A stretch of 53,821 nucleotides of DNA from Shinella sp. (GTDB lineage Bacteria; Pseudomonadota; Alphaproteobacteria; Rhizobiales; Rhizobiaceae): NCBI GenBank assembly GCA_003248775.1, contig QFQX01000031.1:1-53821 (forward strand), given 5' to 3'. The translations under genes were made by a program, and so were the position numbers. Below are positions 26,368-35,211 of this stretch, in pieces. The notes beneath the pieces are model-generated. The model was given only the letters and a program-made list of their open reading frames with translations. It did no database searches and was not told the origin of the DNA. Each line of letters opens with the position of its first letter. Positions within the stretch are counted from its first letter, which is position 1.

Positions 26368-28713
26368 TCAGAATTCCTGCCAGTCGTCGGCCGCTGCAGC
26401 GACTGCCGCATTGCCGGAAGCCGCACGCCGCGGCGTGGGCTTGTAGGCCGGAGCAGGGGAAGCGGCCGGACGCTGCACCGGCGCGCGCATCGTCTGAACG
26501 GCGGCCTGCAGGGCCGCGACAGGGTTCTGCACACCCGAGACCGAGAAGCGGGAGACCAGTGTCTTCAGGTTTTCCGACTCGTTCTTCAGGGTCATGCTGG
26601 CAGCGGTGGTTTCCTCGACCATCGCGGCGTTCTGCTGGGTCACCTGGTCCATCTGGTTGACGGCCGAGTTGATCTCCTTGAGGCCCGAAGCCTGTTCGCT
26701 GGCCGAAGCCGAGATCTGGCGGATCAGGTCGTTGATCTGCATGACCTGTTCGGCGATCTTGTGCAGCGTCTGGCCGGCCTGACCGACGAGTTCCACACCG
26801 TCCTTGACCTGCGCGCCGGAGGTGTTGATCAGCGTCTTGATCTCCTTCGCAGCATTCGCGGAACGCTGTGCAAGTTCGCGGACCTCCTGAGCGACGACCG
26901 CAAAGCCCTTGCCGGCTTCGCCCGCACGCGCTGCCTCGACGCCGGCGTTGAGCGCCAGAAGGTTGGTCTGGAAGGCGATTTCGTCGATTACGCCTATGAT
27001 GCGCGAGATTTCCTGAGAAGACTGGGCGATGCCATGCATGGAGGCGACGGCCTTCTGCACCACTTCGCCGGATTTCTCCGCATCCTGACAGGCAAGGTTG
27101 ACCGTGGTCGCTGCCGTGTTGGCATTGTCGGCGCTGGCGTTGACCTGCTCCGTAAGCTCGTTGAGCGCCGCTGCGGTTTCTTCCAGACTTGCCGCCTGCT
27201 GTTCGGTGCGCTTCGAAAGATCGGCTGCGCTGTCGGCGATTTCGCCGGAGCCGGAGCCGATATTGACCACGCTGGCATTGACCGCGTCGATCGTGCCTTC
27301 GAGGCTTGCCAGGGCCGCATTGAAGTCGCGCTTAAGGCCCGCATATTCGCCCGGGAAATCGTCGGAGATGCGGTATCCCAGGTTGCCCTGCGAAAGCTGG
27401 GAAAGACCGGTACCGAGAACGGTGACCACATGCTGCTGGACGCTTGCGGTTTCGTTGCGCTCCTGTTCGGAGCGACGACGTTCATCATCGGCTGCATTGC
27501 GATGACGTTCGGCCTCGGCGGCAACGGTGCGGCTGTCGGCGAGACGATGGCGGAAGTCTTCGAGCGCCTTGGCGACCAGCCCGAGTTCGTCGGCGCGGTC
27601 CTGACCGTTCACGGCGGTGTTGTATTCGCCCTGGCTCAAGCGATCGACATCGACCACAAGGCTGTGGAGCGGCTTCTGGGCGAAGATGCGCACTGCGAAG
27701 AACAGGGCGGTCATGACGGCGCCGAGCACGAGGAAGCCAGCGAGGATCATGGTGAATGTCTGGGCTTCCACGGCCACACCGGTGGCGCTGTCGGGAATGT
27801 CGATAATAACGGCCCAATTGGTGTTCACACCCGGAACGGAGAATGGATAGATAAGTCGGTCGAAGACTTCCTTTCCTTCGGTTTTTAGATCGAGGAGCAG
27901 TTCGGCCTTGTTGGAAGAGAGTGCCGTCTTGAGTGCGTCCGTACCCACGTCACTATAGGGTTTCATCATCAGATCGTCGGATGGAGGCACCAGCCACTGG
28001 CCTGCCTGGGCGACCAGCAGGACGCGGCCAGTCTCGAAGGGACGCAGTGCCTTGAGCTTTTCCGAAAGCGACGACAGCGAGATGTCGACGCCAGTGACGC
28101 CGATCAGCTTGTTGCCGGAAAACACCGGATAGGCGATGGAGGTCATGGCTATGGGTACGTCGGTATCCTGCGTCATGTAGGGCGCAGTGATCGCGCCCTT
28201 GCCGCTGGCCTTGGCCAACGCATACCATTCTGCGCTGTAATCGTTCTTGAAGGTCGAGAACTGGATCTTGCCGTTGCGGTCCTTCGACCAGTAGGGAGTA
28301 AAGACGCCCTTGTCGTTTGTTCCGAGTTCGGTATTGCCGACAATCGCTTCCTGCTGGCCGTCGAAGGCCTTTATTTCCTCGCAGAACCAACTGCCGAAAG
28401 CGAAAGGATTCTGGTCGACATTAGCCTTCAAGAGGTTGATTGCCCCCTTGCGGTCGAAGCTATTTTCGGAATGGCCGCGGCTGATGACGCCGGACATGGT
28501 CCGTGCAGCGCTTGCCAGCTCGGCGATGTCGCTTGCGACGCCGTTGGCGATTGCCTTCGCTTCCGAATTCGCCTGATCCATAGTCAGGCCGGAGACGCGG
28601 CTTCGGGTTTCCGAAATCAGGATGAAGTTGGAGAGAAGGAGAACGACGGCGATCGCGGCGCCGGTGACGATCAGCAGTTTCGCGGCAATGGAGCGCGAGA
28701 TGAAATGGAACAT
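26368..28713 (-). CDS. Methyl-accepting chemotaxis protein with periplasmic double-Cache sensor
   Basis: This 781-residue membrane chemoreceptor has TM1 at residues 11-33, a periplasmic region of about 285 residues resembling dCache_1, and TM2 at about 319-341, followed by HAMP and a full signalling domain. The hairpin tip EIAFQTNLLALNAGVEAARAG is intact. The sensor contains EWYALA and GVTGVDIS, but an Ala stands where the Arg of the amino-acid-binding R-x-W-Y signature would be, so an amino acid ligand is doubtful. The protein ends in DWQEF, a CheR/CheB-docking type pentapeptide. The start at 28713 is preferred over 28809 because it directly precedes the membrane helix. It lies between ribose-salvage genes. 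No che genes are nearby. Confidence 0.93.
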   Translation of the reverse strand: MFHFISRSIAAKLLIVTGAAIAVVLLLSNFILISETRSRVSGLTMDQANSEAKAIANGVASDIAELASAARTMSGVISRGHSENSFDRKGAINLLKANVDQNPFAFGSWFCEEIKAFDGQQEAIVGNTELGTNDKGVFTPYWSKDRNGKIQFSTFKNDYSAEWYALAKASGKGAITAPYMTQDTDVPIAMTSIAYPVFSGNKLIGVTGVDISLSSLSEKLKALRPFETGRVLLVAQAGQWLVPPSDDLMMKPYSDVGTDALKTALSSNKAELLLDLKTEGKEVFDRLIYPFSVPGVNTNWAVIIDIPDSATGVAVEAQTFTMILAGFLVLGAVMTALFFAVRIFAQKPLHSLVVDVDRLSQGEYNTAVNGQDRADELGLVAKALEDFRHRLADSRTVAAEAERHRNAADDERRRSEQERNETASVQQHVVTVLGTGLSQLSQGNLGYRISDDFPGEYAGLKRDFNAALASLEGTIDAVNASVVNIGSGSGEIADSAADLSKRTEQQAASLEETAAALNELTEQVNASADNANTAATTVNLACQDAEKSGEVVQKAVASMHGIAQSSQEISRIIGVIDEIAFQTNLLALNAGVEAARAGEAGKGFAVVAQEVRELAQRSANAAKEIKTLINTSGAQVKDGVELVGQAGQTLHKIAEQVMQINDLIRQISASASEQASGLKEINSAVNQMDQVTQQNAAMVEETTAASMTLKNESENLKTLVSRFSVSGVQNPVAALQAAVQTMRAPVQRPAASPAPAYKPTPRRAASGNAAVAAAADDWQEF

Positions 28714-28908
28714 GGGGACCTCGAAAGAGACCGGGGGTTCTCGGAACAGCGGGGGATTTTCGGCGCCATCATGGTGCACGCGTGCGTCCGATATCATCTC
28801 GGAACGCACTCAATGGCGAAGAAGCTATGCGGCAATGTTTAACGGTCGTTGAAGAACCGACCGTTTTTCTTGTTACCTGTGCTGTCCGTGTCTGCCCGGC
28901 TTCAAGGT

Positions 28909-29808
28909 CTAGATTCTGTTTGCGACCTCGGCTGCGAGCGGGATCGAGGGTTGTGCGCCTGCCTTCAGGCAGGCAAGCGAGCCGGCGACCGCAGCGCGGC
29001 GAAGCGCTGCTTCGAAATCCAAGCCCTGGTCAAGGCTTGCGGCAATGTAGCCGCAGAAGGTGTCACCGGCACCCACCGTATCGACCGGCGAGATCTCAAG
29101 TCCCTTGGTGCGGTAGAACTTGCCGTCGCGCGCGGCGATGACGCCATCGGCGCCAAGCGTGACGATCAGCGTCTGGCTGGTTTCGGTATGAAGGCGCAGC
29201 AGGGCCTTTTCGCGCTCGTCGGCGCTCATGCCGTCCTGGCCGGCCAGAAGCTCGAACTCGGTCTCGTTGGCGACGACGATATCGGCCATACGCCCAAGCC
29301 GGGCGGCATCCAACGTCAGCGGAGCGATATTGATGATCGTGGTGATGCCTTTTGCTTTCGCGGAGGTCAGGGCCTGTTCGACGGCCGGGGCCGGTACTTC
29401 AAGCTGCAGCATCAGGGTGTCGCCGGCTTTCATGCCGCCAACAGCCGTCAGGGCATCCTCGGTCGTTACCGTGCCGTTCGCGCCGGGAACGACCACGATC
29501 ATGTTTTCGCCGTCACCGCCGACGATGATCAGCGCCGTGCCGGTGGGTTCCGTTACGTGCTTGACGGTCGAAAGATCGGCCCCGGCCTCCTTGAGAAGGT
29601 GCAGCGCGGGCTCGGCAAACCGGTCTGCGCCGACAGCCCCGACCATTCGCACCTGAGAGCCTGCTCGCTGCGCCGCAAGTGCCTGATTGGCGCCCTTGCC
29701 GCCAGCCGCTGTAGAGAAACTGGTGCCGCCGACGGTTTCGCCGGGTTTGGGCAGCCGCGGGCTGGTGGCGATGAGATCCATGTTGATGGAGCCGAATACC
29801 GTGATCAT
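28909..29808 (-). CDS. rbsK: Ribokinase
   Basis: This PfkB-family sugar kinase converts ribose to ribose-5-phosphate. The 299-residue protein carries the N-terminal signature GGKGANQALAAQRAG (from residue 36) and the C-terminal anion-hole motif DTVGAGDTFCGYIAASL. The start has GGAGGA upstream. It follows rmuC by 44 bases and precedes the chemoreceptor gene by 195 bases. That gap holds an 8-bp inverted repeat (AACGGTCG/CGACCGTT with a 9-base loop, near 28848-28872) but no gene. No ribose transporter genes are adjacent. Confidence 0.94.
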   Translation of the reverse strand: MITVFGSINMDLIATSPRLPKPGETVGGTSFSTAAGGKGANQALAAQRAGSQVRMVGAVGADRFAEPALHLLKEAGADLSTVKHVTEPTGTALIIVGGDGENMIVVVPGANGTVTTEDALTAVGGMKAGDTLMLQLEVPAPAVEQALTSAKAKGITTIINIAPLTLDAARLGRMADIVVANETEFELLAGQDGMSADEREKALLRLHTETSQTLIVTLGADGVIAARDGKFYRTKGLEISPVDTVGAGDTFCGYIAASLDQGLDFEAALRRAAVAGSLACLKAGAQPSIPLAAEVANRI

Positions 29809-29852
29809 AGAACTGTCGTCCTCCGTTCCGGCGCTTCTTTTGGACGAATTGC

Positions 29853-31082
29853 TCAGTCCTCGTCAACAACCCTGAGCTTGAGAAACCCCGTGCGGCTTTC
29901 AACGGCCTTGCCGGAGGGTGCTTCGCTCTCCTCTTCCTTCGCTCCACCGGACGCTTCGAACTCCATGGCTTCGATCCGCGCACCGCGCTTGTTCAGCTTG
30001 TCCGCAGAGGTCAGGATCATATCGACATCCCGCTGTGCGGCAAGGAAATGGCCTTGTAGCTTTCTTGTCCGCTCGTCGAGGCGGGCGAGATCTTCCATGA
30101 GGTGAACAACCTCACCCTGGATCAGGTGCGCCTGTTCTCGCATCCGCTGATCTTTCAACACGGCCTGAATCACCTGAATGGAGAGCATCAGCAGCGACGG
30201 TGAAACGATGACGACCCGGAGTTTGTGAGCTTTCTGTACTACGATCTCAAAGTTCTCGTGGATTTCGGCGAATATCGATTCCGACGGAACGAACAGAAAC
30301 GCCATGTCCTGCGTTTCGCCGGTGATGAGGTATTTATCGGCGATATCGCGAATGTGTACTTCGATGTCCCGGCGGAATTGCTGGCCGGCCGCTTTCTTGA
30401 GTTCGGGCGTCCCTGCCTCCCGGATGGCATTCCACGCCTCCAGCGGAAACTTTGCATCCACCACCAGCGGGGGTGCGCCATTGGGCATGCGGATGGTGCA
30501 ATCGGGCCGATAGCCGTTCGAAAGGGTAGGCTGGAAGCTGTAGGCGCCGATCGGCAATCCGTCGCAGACGATCGTTTCCATGCGGGATTGCCCGAAGGCG
30601 CCTCGCGTCTGCTTGTTGGAGAGAATGGCCTGCAGCCCGACCACATCCTTGGCGAGCGACTGAATGTTGTTCTGAGCTGCATCGATGACCGCCAAGCGCT
30701 CCTGCAGGCGGCGCAGGTTCTCGTGCGTCGACCTGGTCTGTTCGCTGATCGTCGCGCCGATCCGGTGCGTCATGCCGTCCAGTCGCTGGCTGATCGTCTG
30801 GTTGAGTTCCGCCTGCCGGTTGCCGAAAACCTCGGACATGGCAGCAAGCCGGCCCTGCATTTCCGACTGCACCCGCAGCATCTCGGAAAGTCTTGCTTCA
30901 GCGGCGGCCTCACGCCTTGTCGCCTCCAGTTCGTATTCGGCACGCATCCGCCCGGCCCGCCGCATGGAGAACACCAGAAGGACAATGATTGCGAGCGCCA
31001 GTACTCCGCCGATGATGGTGACGGTGGTTGAAGTTGGGGATGTGATGCCCAGGCCAAGAAGTGAAGTGTCGATCTTGTTCAT
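29853..31082 (-). CDS. rmuC: DNA recombination protein RmuC
   Basis: This 409-residue RmuC-family protein has an N-terminal membrane anchor (about residues 20-40), a coiled-coil region (50-150) and the conserved nuclease-like domain with VVDAKFPLEAWNAI and the segment AFLFVPSESIFAEI. The family limits DNA inversions at repeats and in other bacteria affects phage and recombination outcomes. The C-terminal 40 residues are acidic and low-complexity. In rhizobia it usually sits close to def-fmt; here two chemoreceptor genes come between. Confidence 0.92.
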   Translation of the reverse strand: MNKIDTSLLGLGITSPTSTTVTIIGGVLALAIIVLLVFSMRRAGRMRAEYELEATRREAAAEARLSEMLRVQSEMQGRLAAMSEVFGNRQAELNQTISQRLDGMTHRIGATISEQTRSTHENLRRLQERLAVIDAAQNNIQSLAKDVVGLQAILSNKQTRGAFGQSRMETIVCDGLPIGAYSFQPTLSNGYRPDCTIRMPNGAPPLVVDAKFPLEAWNAIREAGTPELKKAAGQQFRRDIEVHIRDIADKYLITGETQDMAFLFVPSESIFAEIHENFEIVVQKAHKLRVVIVSPSLLMLSIQVIQAVLKDQRMREQAHLIQGEVVHLMEDLARLDERTRKLQGHFLAAQRDVDMILTSADKLNKRGARIEAMEFEASGGAKEEESEAPSGKAVESRTGFLKLRVVDED

Positions 31083-31236
31083 GCTTTGATCCTAGCAGAT
31101 TCCTACTCATGCGATAGATCAAATAGGGAACAAATCAAAATGGGACGAGCTTTGGAGGGTTTGAAGTTTTTGGCGGCACAGTTTTCGGCGGCGGGTTTGC
31201 TTAGAAATGTGGACGCCTGCCTGAACCAAAAAAAGT

Positions 31237-31277
31237 GTGAAATTTCACGTATTGTGCAACGCAATGTTTACCATTGC
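31237..31277. promoter_or_regulatory. Two inverted repeats upstream of globin-coupled receptor A
   Basis: GTGAAATTTCAC at 31237-31248 is a perfect 12-bp palindrome. GCAATG-TTTAC-CATTGC at 31261-31277 is a perfect 6-bp inverted repeat 13 bases further on. Both lie in the 268-base gap between rmuC and the receptor, 74-114 bases before the start codon, where operators would be expected. No regulator can be named. Confidence 0.45.
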
Positions 31278-31350
31278 AGTATTTTATAAAGTTCTAAATG
31301 GAAGATCCAACGCGCCCGCCGCGCAAGTCTTTTTCGAGCTGGGGTTGATA

Positions 31351-32880
31351 ATGATGCAAGTAAACGAAAGAGATGCGCTGTCTGCGCGCCTGAATTTTCT
31401 TGGTCTTGATGACAAGGCGAAGAATATCCTGCGAAAATTGGCTCCATCTATCAAGAAAAATATAGGTGCGGCTCTCGACGTATTCTACAAAAAGGTGCGC
31501 AGTACTCCGGAAACGGCAGCTTTTTTTCGTAATGAGGACCATATCCAGAGCGCCAAGAAGCGGCAGGAAGGCCATTGGGAGGTCGTGGCGAATGCCCAGT
31601 ACGATTCTCGCTATGTAGAGGGCGTCGTTGCCGTTGGTAAGGCTCACGCCCGCATTGGTCTCGAACCCCGCTGGTATATTGGTGGATATGCGTTGCTCGC
31701 CGAGCAGTTGATCCATGCCGTGATCCGCGAACGCTGGCCGACGCGCTTTGCCCGCAAGGAAGCCCAGACACTTGCCGAGGAAGTGGGCGTGCTGGTCAAG
31801 GCAGCGCTTCTGGACATGGACTATTCCATTACCGTCTATCTCGACATCCTGTCGGCTGAACGCAAAGCTGCAGACGAGGCGCGTATCAAGACGGAGCAGG
31901 AGCAGGCAGTGGCCCTTGCCGCACTCAGCGATGTGCTGACCAAGCTCGCCGGCGGGGATCTGGAGGCCAAGCTCTCGAACGACCAGCCGCCGAATTTCGT
32001 CGGCATGGCTTCGGACTACAACGCGTCTGTCGAGAAGCTTCGCGCGACCATCGGGACGGTGCGGAGTGCTGCGGAAGAAATCCTGCGTTCGACCACGGCG
32101 ATTTCCGATGCGTCGGACGAGCTTGCTCACCGCACCGAGCAGCAGGCCGCAGGTCTGGAGCAAAGCACGGCCGCATTGCACGAACTCACGCAGAACGTCA
32201 CGCTAAGCGCGCAGGGCGCGCAGCAGGCGGCAAAGGTTGTCGGCTTTGCCCTCGATGAGGCGCGCGCTTCCGGCGATGTCGTCATGAACGCCGTGGCTGC
32301 CATGGGTGCGATCGAAAAGTCCTCTGACGGCATCTCCAAGATTATCGGTGTGATCGACGAGATCGCCTTCCAGACCAACCTGCTGGCTTTGAACGCCGGT
32401 GTCGAAGCTGCCCGCGCTGGGGAGGCTGGCCGTGGCTTCGCCGTCGTGGCACAGGAAGTGCGCGAACTCGCCCAGCGCTGCGCAAGCGCAGCCAAGGAAA
32501 TCAAGGGCCTCATCTCGCAGAGTTCCACACAGGTTCAGACCGGTGTCGGGCTCGTCAACAATGCTGGCGAAGCGCTTGACAAGATCATCGATCGTATCGG
32601 CGAGATCAACGGCATTGTGGCAGGCATCGCCTCGGCGGCGGCGGATCAGTCGAGTGGCCTCCACGAGGTGAACACCGCAGTCGGCGGCATGGACACGATC
32701 ACCCAGAAGAACGCGGCGATGGTTCAGGAAACCTCGGGCCAGACGGCCACCCTGCGGGAAGAGGTTGAACGGCTGGTCACGGCGCTGCGCGGTTTCCGGT
32801 CGCGCGACGAGCACGAGGCTGGCCAGTTTCACTCCTCCAGGCGGATCGAAGACGTTCTCGCCCATCGCAGGGTGGGTTGA
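31351..32880 (+). CDS. Globin-coupled chemoreceptor A (HemAT-like, soluble)
   Basis: This 509-residue protein has no transmembrane segments. Residues 1-175 form a globin sensor domain with the expected haem-ligand histidine at His99 in AHARIGLEPRWYIGGY. A short HAMP-like linker (GGDLEAKLSND...NF) and a complete methyl-accepting signalling domain follow, with hairpin tip EIAFQTNLLALNAGVEAARAG. In studied members of this class the haem binds oxygen and the protein mediates aerotaxis. Ligand here is inferred. The C-terminus (DVLAHRRVG) lacks the aromatic docking pentapeptide. The start at 31351 follows GGGG; the next codon is also ATG. Gene B follows 163 bases later. Confidence 0.93.
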   Translation: MMQVNERDALSARLNFLGLDDKAKNILRKLAPSIKKNIGAALDVFYKKVRSTPETAAFFRNEDHIQSAKKRQEGHWEVVANAQYDSRYVEGVVAVGKAHARIGLEPRWYIGGYALLAEQLIHAVIRERWPTRFARKEAQTLAEEVGVLVKAALLDMDYSITVYLDILSAERKAADEARIKTEQEQAVALAALSDVLTKLAGGDLEAKLSNDQPPNFVGMASDYNASVEKLRATIGTVRSAAEEILRSTTAISDASDELAHRTEQQAAGLEQSTAALHELTQNVTLSAQGAQQAAKVVGFALDEARASGDVVMNAVAAMGAIEKSSDGISKIIGVIDEIAFQTNLLALNAGVEAARAGEAGRGFAVVAQEVRELAQRCASAAKEIKGLISQSSTQVQTGVGLVNNAGEALDKIIDRIGEINGIVAGIASAAADQSSGLHEVNTAVGGMDTITQKNAAMVQETSGQTATLREEVERLVTALRGFRSRDEHEAGQFHSSRRIEDVLAHRRVG

Positions 32881-32896
32881 TTTCGGATGTGAAGAT

Positions 32897-32919
32897 GAGC
32901 GCGGCCCCGTGTCGCGCTC
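32897..32919 (+). terminator. Weak stem-loop after globin-coupled receptor A
   Basis: GAGCGCG (32897-32903) and CGCGCTC (32913-32919) form a 7-bp stem, but only two T follow it. It may attenuate rather than terminate, so A and B could be partly cotranscribed. Confidence 0.35.
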
Positions 32920-32974
32920 TTGGAATTCGTCAATTTTAAATGGCCGTTGTTCATCGGTCGTTTAGGATTTTGAA

Positions 32975-33003
32975 GAATGCTCATCCCATATTGGATGACA
33001 TTC
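32975..33003 (+). promoter_or_regulatory. Inverted repeat just upstream of globin-coupled receptor B
   Basis: GAATG-C-TCATCC pairs with GGATGA-CATTC around a CATATT loop, giving 11 base pairs with one bulged C. It ends 40 bases before the receptor B start codon, so it could be an operator or an RNA structure in the leader. No T-tract follows. Confidence 0.45.
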
Positions 33004-33043
33004 ATGAGCTTCCTTGGGGAAGCTCGAAAATCTTGGCGAGACA

Positions 33044-34540
33044 ATGAGCATAGATACCGACGACAATCTTTCCGAGCGCCTTGCTTTCCTCGAACTGGAC
33101 CAGAAGACCTGTCGTACGCTGAACTCGCTGCGGCCGACGCTGTCGGAAATCATCGGCGGAGCGCTCGACAAGTTCTATGCGAAGATTGCCGCGACACCGA
33201 AGCTCAAGCGTTTCTTCAGCGACAAGGCGCACATGGATGCGGCCAAGAACGCCCAGATCGGCCATTGGGAGAAGCTGTCCAGCGGCAAGTTCACCGCCGA
33301 CTACGTCAAGGGCGTAACCGCCGTTGGCAATGCGCATGCCCGGATCGGTCTGGAGCCCCGCTGGTATATCGGCGGCTATTCCATGCTGATGACCGAGTTG
33401 GTTTCCGGCGTGCTGAAGAAGCATTGGCCCTTTCCGTTCGGCAAGCGTCACGCCGATGCCCTGAGCGAGAAGCTCGGCGCGCTCATCAAGGCCTCCATGC
33501 TGGACATGGACTATTCCATCTCGGTCTATCTCGATGCTCTCGAAGAGAAGCGCCACAAGCTCGAGCTGGATCGCGAACGTTTCGAGGCTGACCAGCGTCT
33601 TGCCATGGACCACCTCCGCAAGGGACTTGAAGCGCTGGCGCGCGGCGATTTCGAAACCAAGATGTCGACCGATCTGCCGGAAAATTTCAAGGAAATGGCC
33701 GGGCATTACAACGAGACGGTCGTGCGCTTGAGCGCTTCCTTCGCTTCGATCCGGCGGACCTCGGAAGAAATCCTCGACGGAACCGAAACCATCGCCAAGG
33801 CCTCCGACGAGATCTCCGTGCGCACCTCCAAGCAGGCCGCGGGCATTCAGGAAAGCTCGACGGCCCTGCAACAGCTTTCGGTGAGCGTCAGCCAGACGGC
33901 ATCCAACGCGCAGCGCGCATCGCAGGCGGTGCACGAGGCCCAGCAGCAGGCGCGCACCTCAGGCGAGGTCGTGTCCAGTGCGATCTCGGCCATGGCCGAA
34001 ATCGAGAAATCCTCCGCCGAGATTTCGAAGATCATTGGCGTCATCGATGAAATTGCATTCCAGACCAATCTTCTGGCGCTGAATGCAGGTGTCGAGGCAG
34101 CCCGCGCCGGTGATGCCGGCAAGGGCTTTGCCGTCGTTGCGCAGGAAGTGCGCCAGCTTGCCCAGCGCACCGCCGATGCAGCCAAGGAGATCAAACGCCT
34201 GATCTCGCAGAGTTCGGATCAGGTGAACGAAGGTGTCGGTCTCGTCTCCAACACGGGGACCGCTCTCGGAGATATCATCGCGCGTATCGACGCGGTACAT
34301 GCGATCGTCTCTGACATTGCCGGTGCGGCTAAAGACCAGGCGACCGGCCTCAGCGAAGTCAATCAGGCGACGCACAGCATCGACATGCTGACCCACGAGA
34401 ACAGCGCGATGGTCGAGCAGGCCTCGGCGGAAAGCCAGCGTCTTCGTAACGAGGTGGCCGGTCTGGTCGAGCTGCTCGGCGAAATTCGCGTTCACGACAG
34501 TTCGGCTGAGCGGCATGTCATCCACGCCCGCGCGGCGTAA
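33044..34540 (+). CDS. Globin-coupled chemoreceptor B (HemAT-like, soluble)
   Basis: This 498-residue paralogue of receptor A has the same architecture: globin domain (residues 1-175, haem-ligand His98 in AHARIGLEPRWYIGGY), HAMP-like linker (RGDFETKMSTD...NF) and signalling domain with the intact hairpin tip. The histidine region is identical to A over 16 residues, but much of the remaining globin domain has diverged (for example RERWPTRFARKEAQ against KKHWPFPFGKRHAD). This suggests an old duplication and perhaps different affinity. The C-terminus (VIHARAA) also lacks the docking pentapeptide. The ATG at 33044 is preferred over an upstream TTG; the ribosome site is weak. A terminator follows. 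Confidence 0.93.
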   Translation: MSIDTDDNLSERLAFLELDQKTCRTLNSLRPTLSEIIGGALDKFYAKIAATPKLKRFFSDKAHMDAAKNAQIGHWEKLSSGKFTADYVKGVTAVGNAHARIGLEPRWYIGGYSMLMTELVSGVLKKHWPFPFGKRHADALSEKLGALIKASMLDMDYSISVYLDALEEKRHKLELDRERFEADQRLAMDHLRKGLEALARGDFETKMSTDLPENFKEMAGHYNETVVRLSASFASIRRTSEEILDGTETIAKASDEISVRTSKQAAGIQESSTALQQLSVSVSQTASNAQRASQAVHEAQQQARTSGEVVSSAISAMAEIEKSSAEISKIIGVIDEIAFQTNLLALNAGVEAARAGDAGKGFAVVAQEVRQLAQRTADAAKEIKRLISQSSDQVNEGVGLVSNTGTALGDIIARIDAVHAIVSDIAGAAKDQATGLSEVNQATHSIDMLTHENSAMVEQASAESQRLRNEVAGLVELLGEIRVHDSSAERHVIHARAA

Positions 34541-34567
34541 CGGCGCAATCCATCCCTGAAGCATTCC

Positions 34568-34592
34568 AAACGCGGGCATGTCCCGCGTTTTT
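34568..34592 (+). terminator. Rho-independent terminator after globin-coupled receptor B
   Basis: AAACGCGGG (34568-34576) pairs with CCCGCGTTT (34582-34590) around a CATGT loop, followed by further T. It separates the chemoreceptors from def-fmt-truA. Confidence 0.85.
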
Positions 34593-34629
34593 CGATTCCA
34601 TATGGGAAAAAGATCGGCTATGGGAGGCC

Positions 34630-35145
34630 ATGACCATCAAGCCCCTCATTATCCTTCCCGATCCCCTTCTGCGCCAGGTTTCCGCGTCCGTGGAGCGCGT
34701 CGATGACGATGTGCGCCGGCTTGCCGACGACATGTTGGAAACCATGTATGATGCGCCGGGCATCGGGCTTGCCGCGATTCAGGTGGGCGTCGCACGCCGC
34801 ATGCTGGTGATCGACGTCAGCCGGGAAGGGGAGGAGAAGACGCCGCTCGTCTTCATCAATCCCGAGATCATCAAGAGTTCCGACGAACGTTCCTCCTATG
34901 AAGAGGGCTGCCTGTCGATCCCGGATTATTACGCCGAGGTCGAACGCCCCGCCATCGTCACCGTCAAGTCGCTCGACCGGGATGGCAAGGAGCAGATCAC
35001 CGAAGCCGACGGCCTGCTGGCGACCTGCCTGCAGCACGAGATCGACCATCTGAACGGCGTGCTGTTCATCGATCACATTTCCCGTCTGAAGCGCGACATG
35101 GTGATCAAGAAATTCACCAAGGTAGCCAAGCAGAAGGCGCTCTGA
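34630..35145 (+). CDS. def: Peptide deformylase
   Basis: This enzyme removes the formyl group from nascent proteins. All three motifs are present: GIGLAAIQ (residues 44-51), EGCLS (92-96, metal ligand Cys94) and QHEIDH (135-140, metal ligands His136 and His140, catalytic Glu137). It has 171 residues, the normal length. GGGAGG precedes the start. It forms a unit with fmt and truA, pairing the enzymes that add and remove the formyl group. Confidence 0.97.
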   Translation: MTIKPLIILPDPLLRQVSASVERVDDDVRRLADDMLETMYDAPGIGLAAIQVGVARRMLVIDVSREGEEKTPLVFINPEIIKSSDERSSYEEGCLSIPDYYAEVERPAIVTVKSLDRDGKEQITEADGLLATCLQHEIDHLNGVLFIDHISRLKRDMVIKKFTKVAKQKAL

Positions 35146-35211
35146 GCTTTCTCATGGTTCGTTGACCGCCTCATCCGGCGGACATGCGTGATCGACGGAG
35201 GCTGAGAGGCA

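Noticed and set aside
26311..27888. Plus-strand open frame opposite the Cache chemoreceptor gene
   Set aside because: It runs through the bidirectional terminator and is antisense to the chemoreceptor signalling domain; no domain is recognisable.
31083..31236. FixK/FNR box upstream of globin-coupled receptor A
   Set aside because: Two ATCAA half-sites occur around 31117-31140, but neither has a matching TTGAT at the right spacing.
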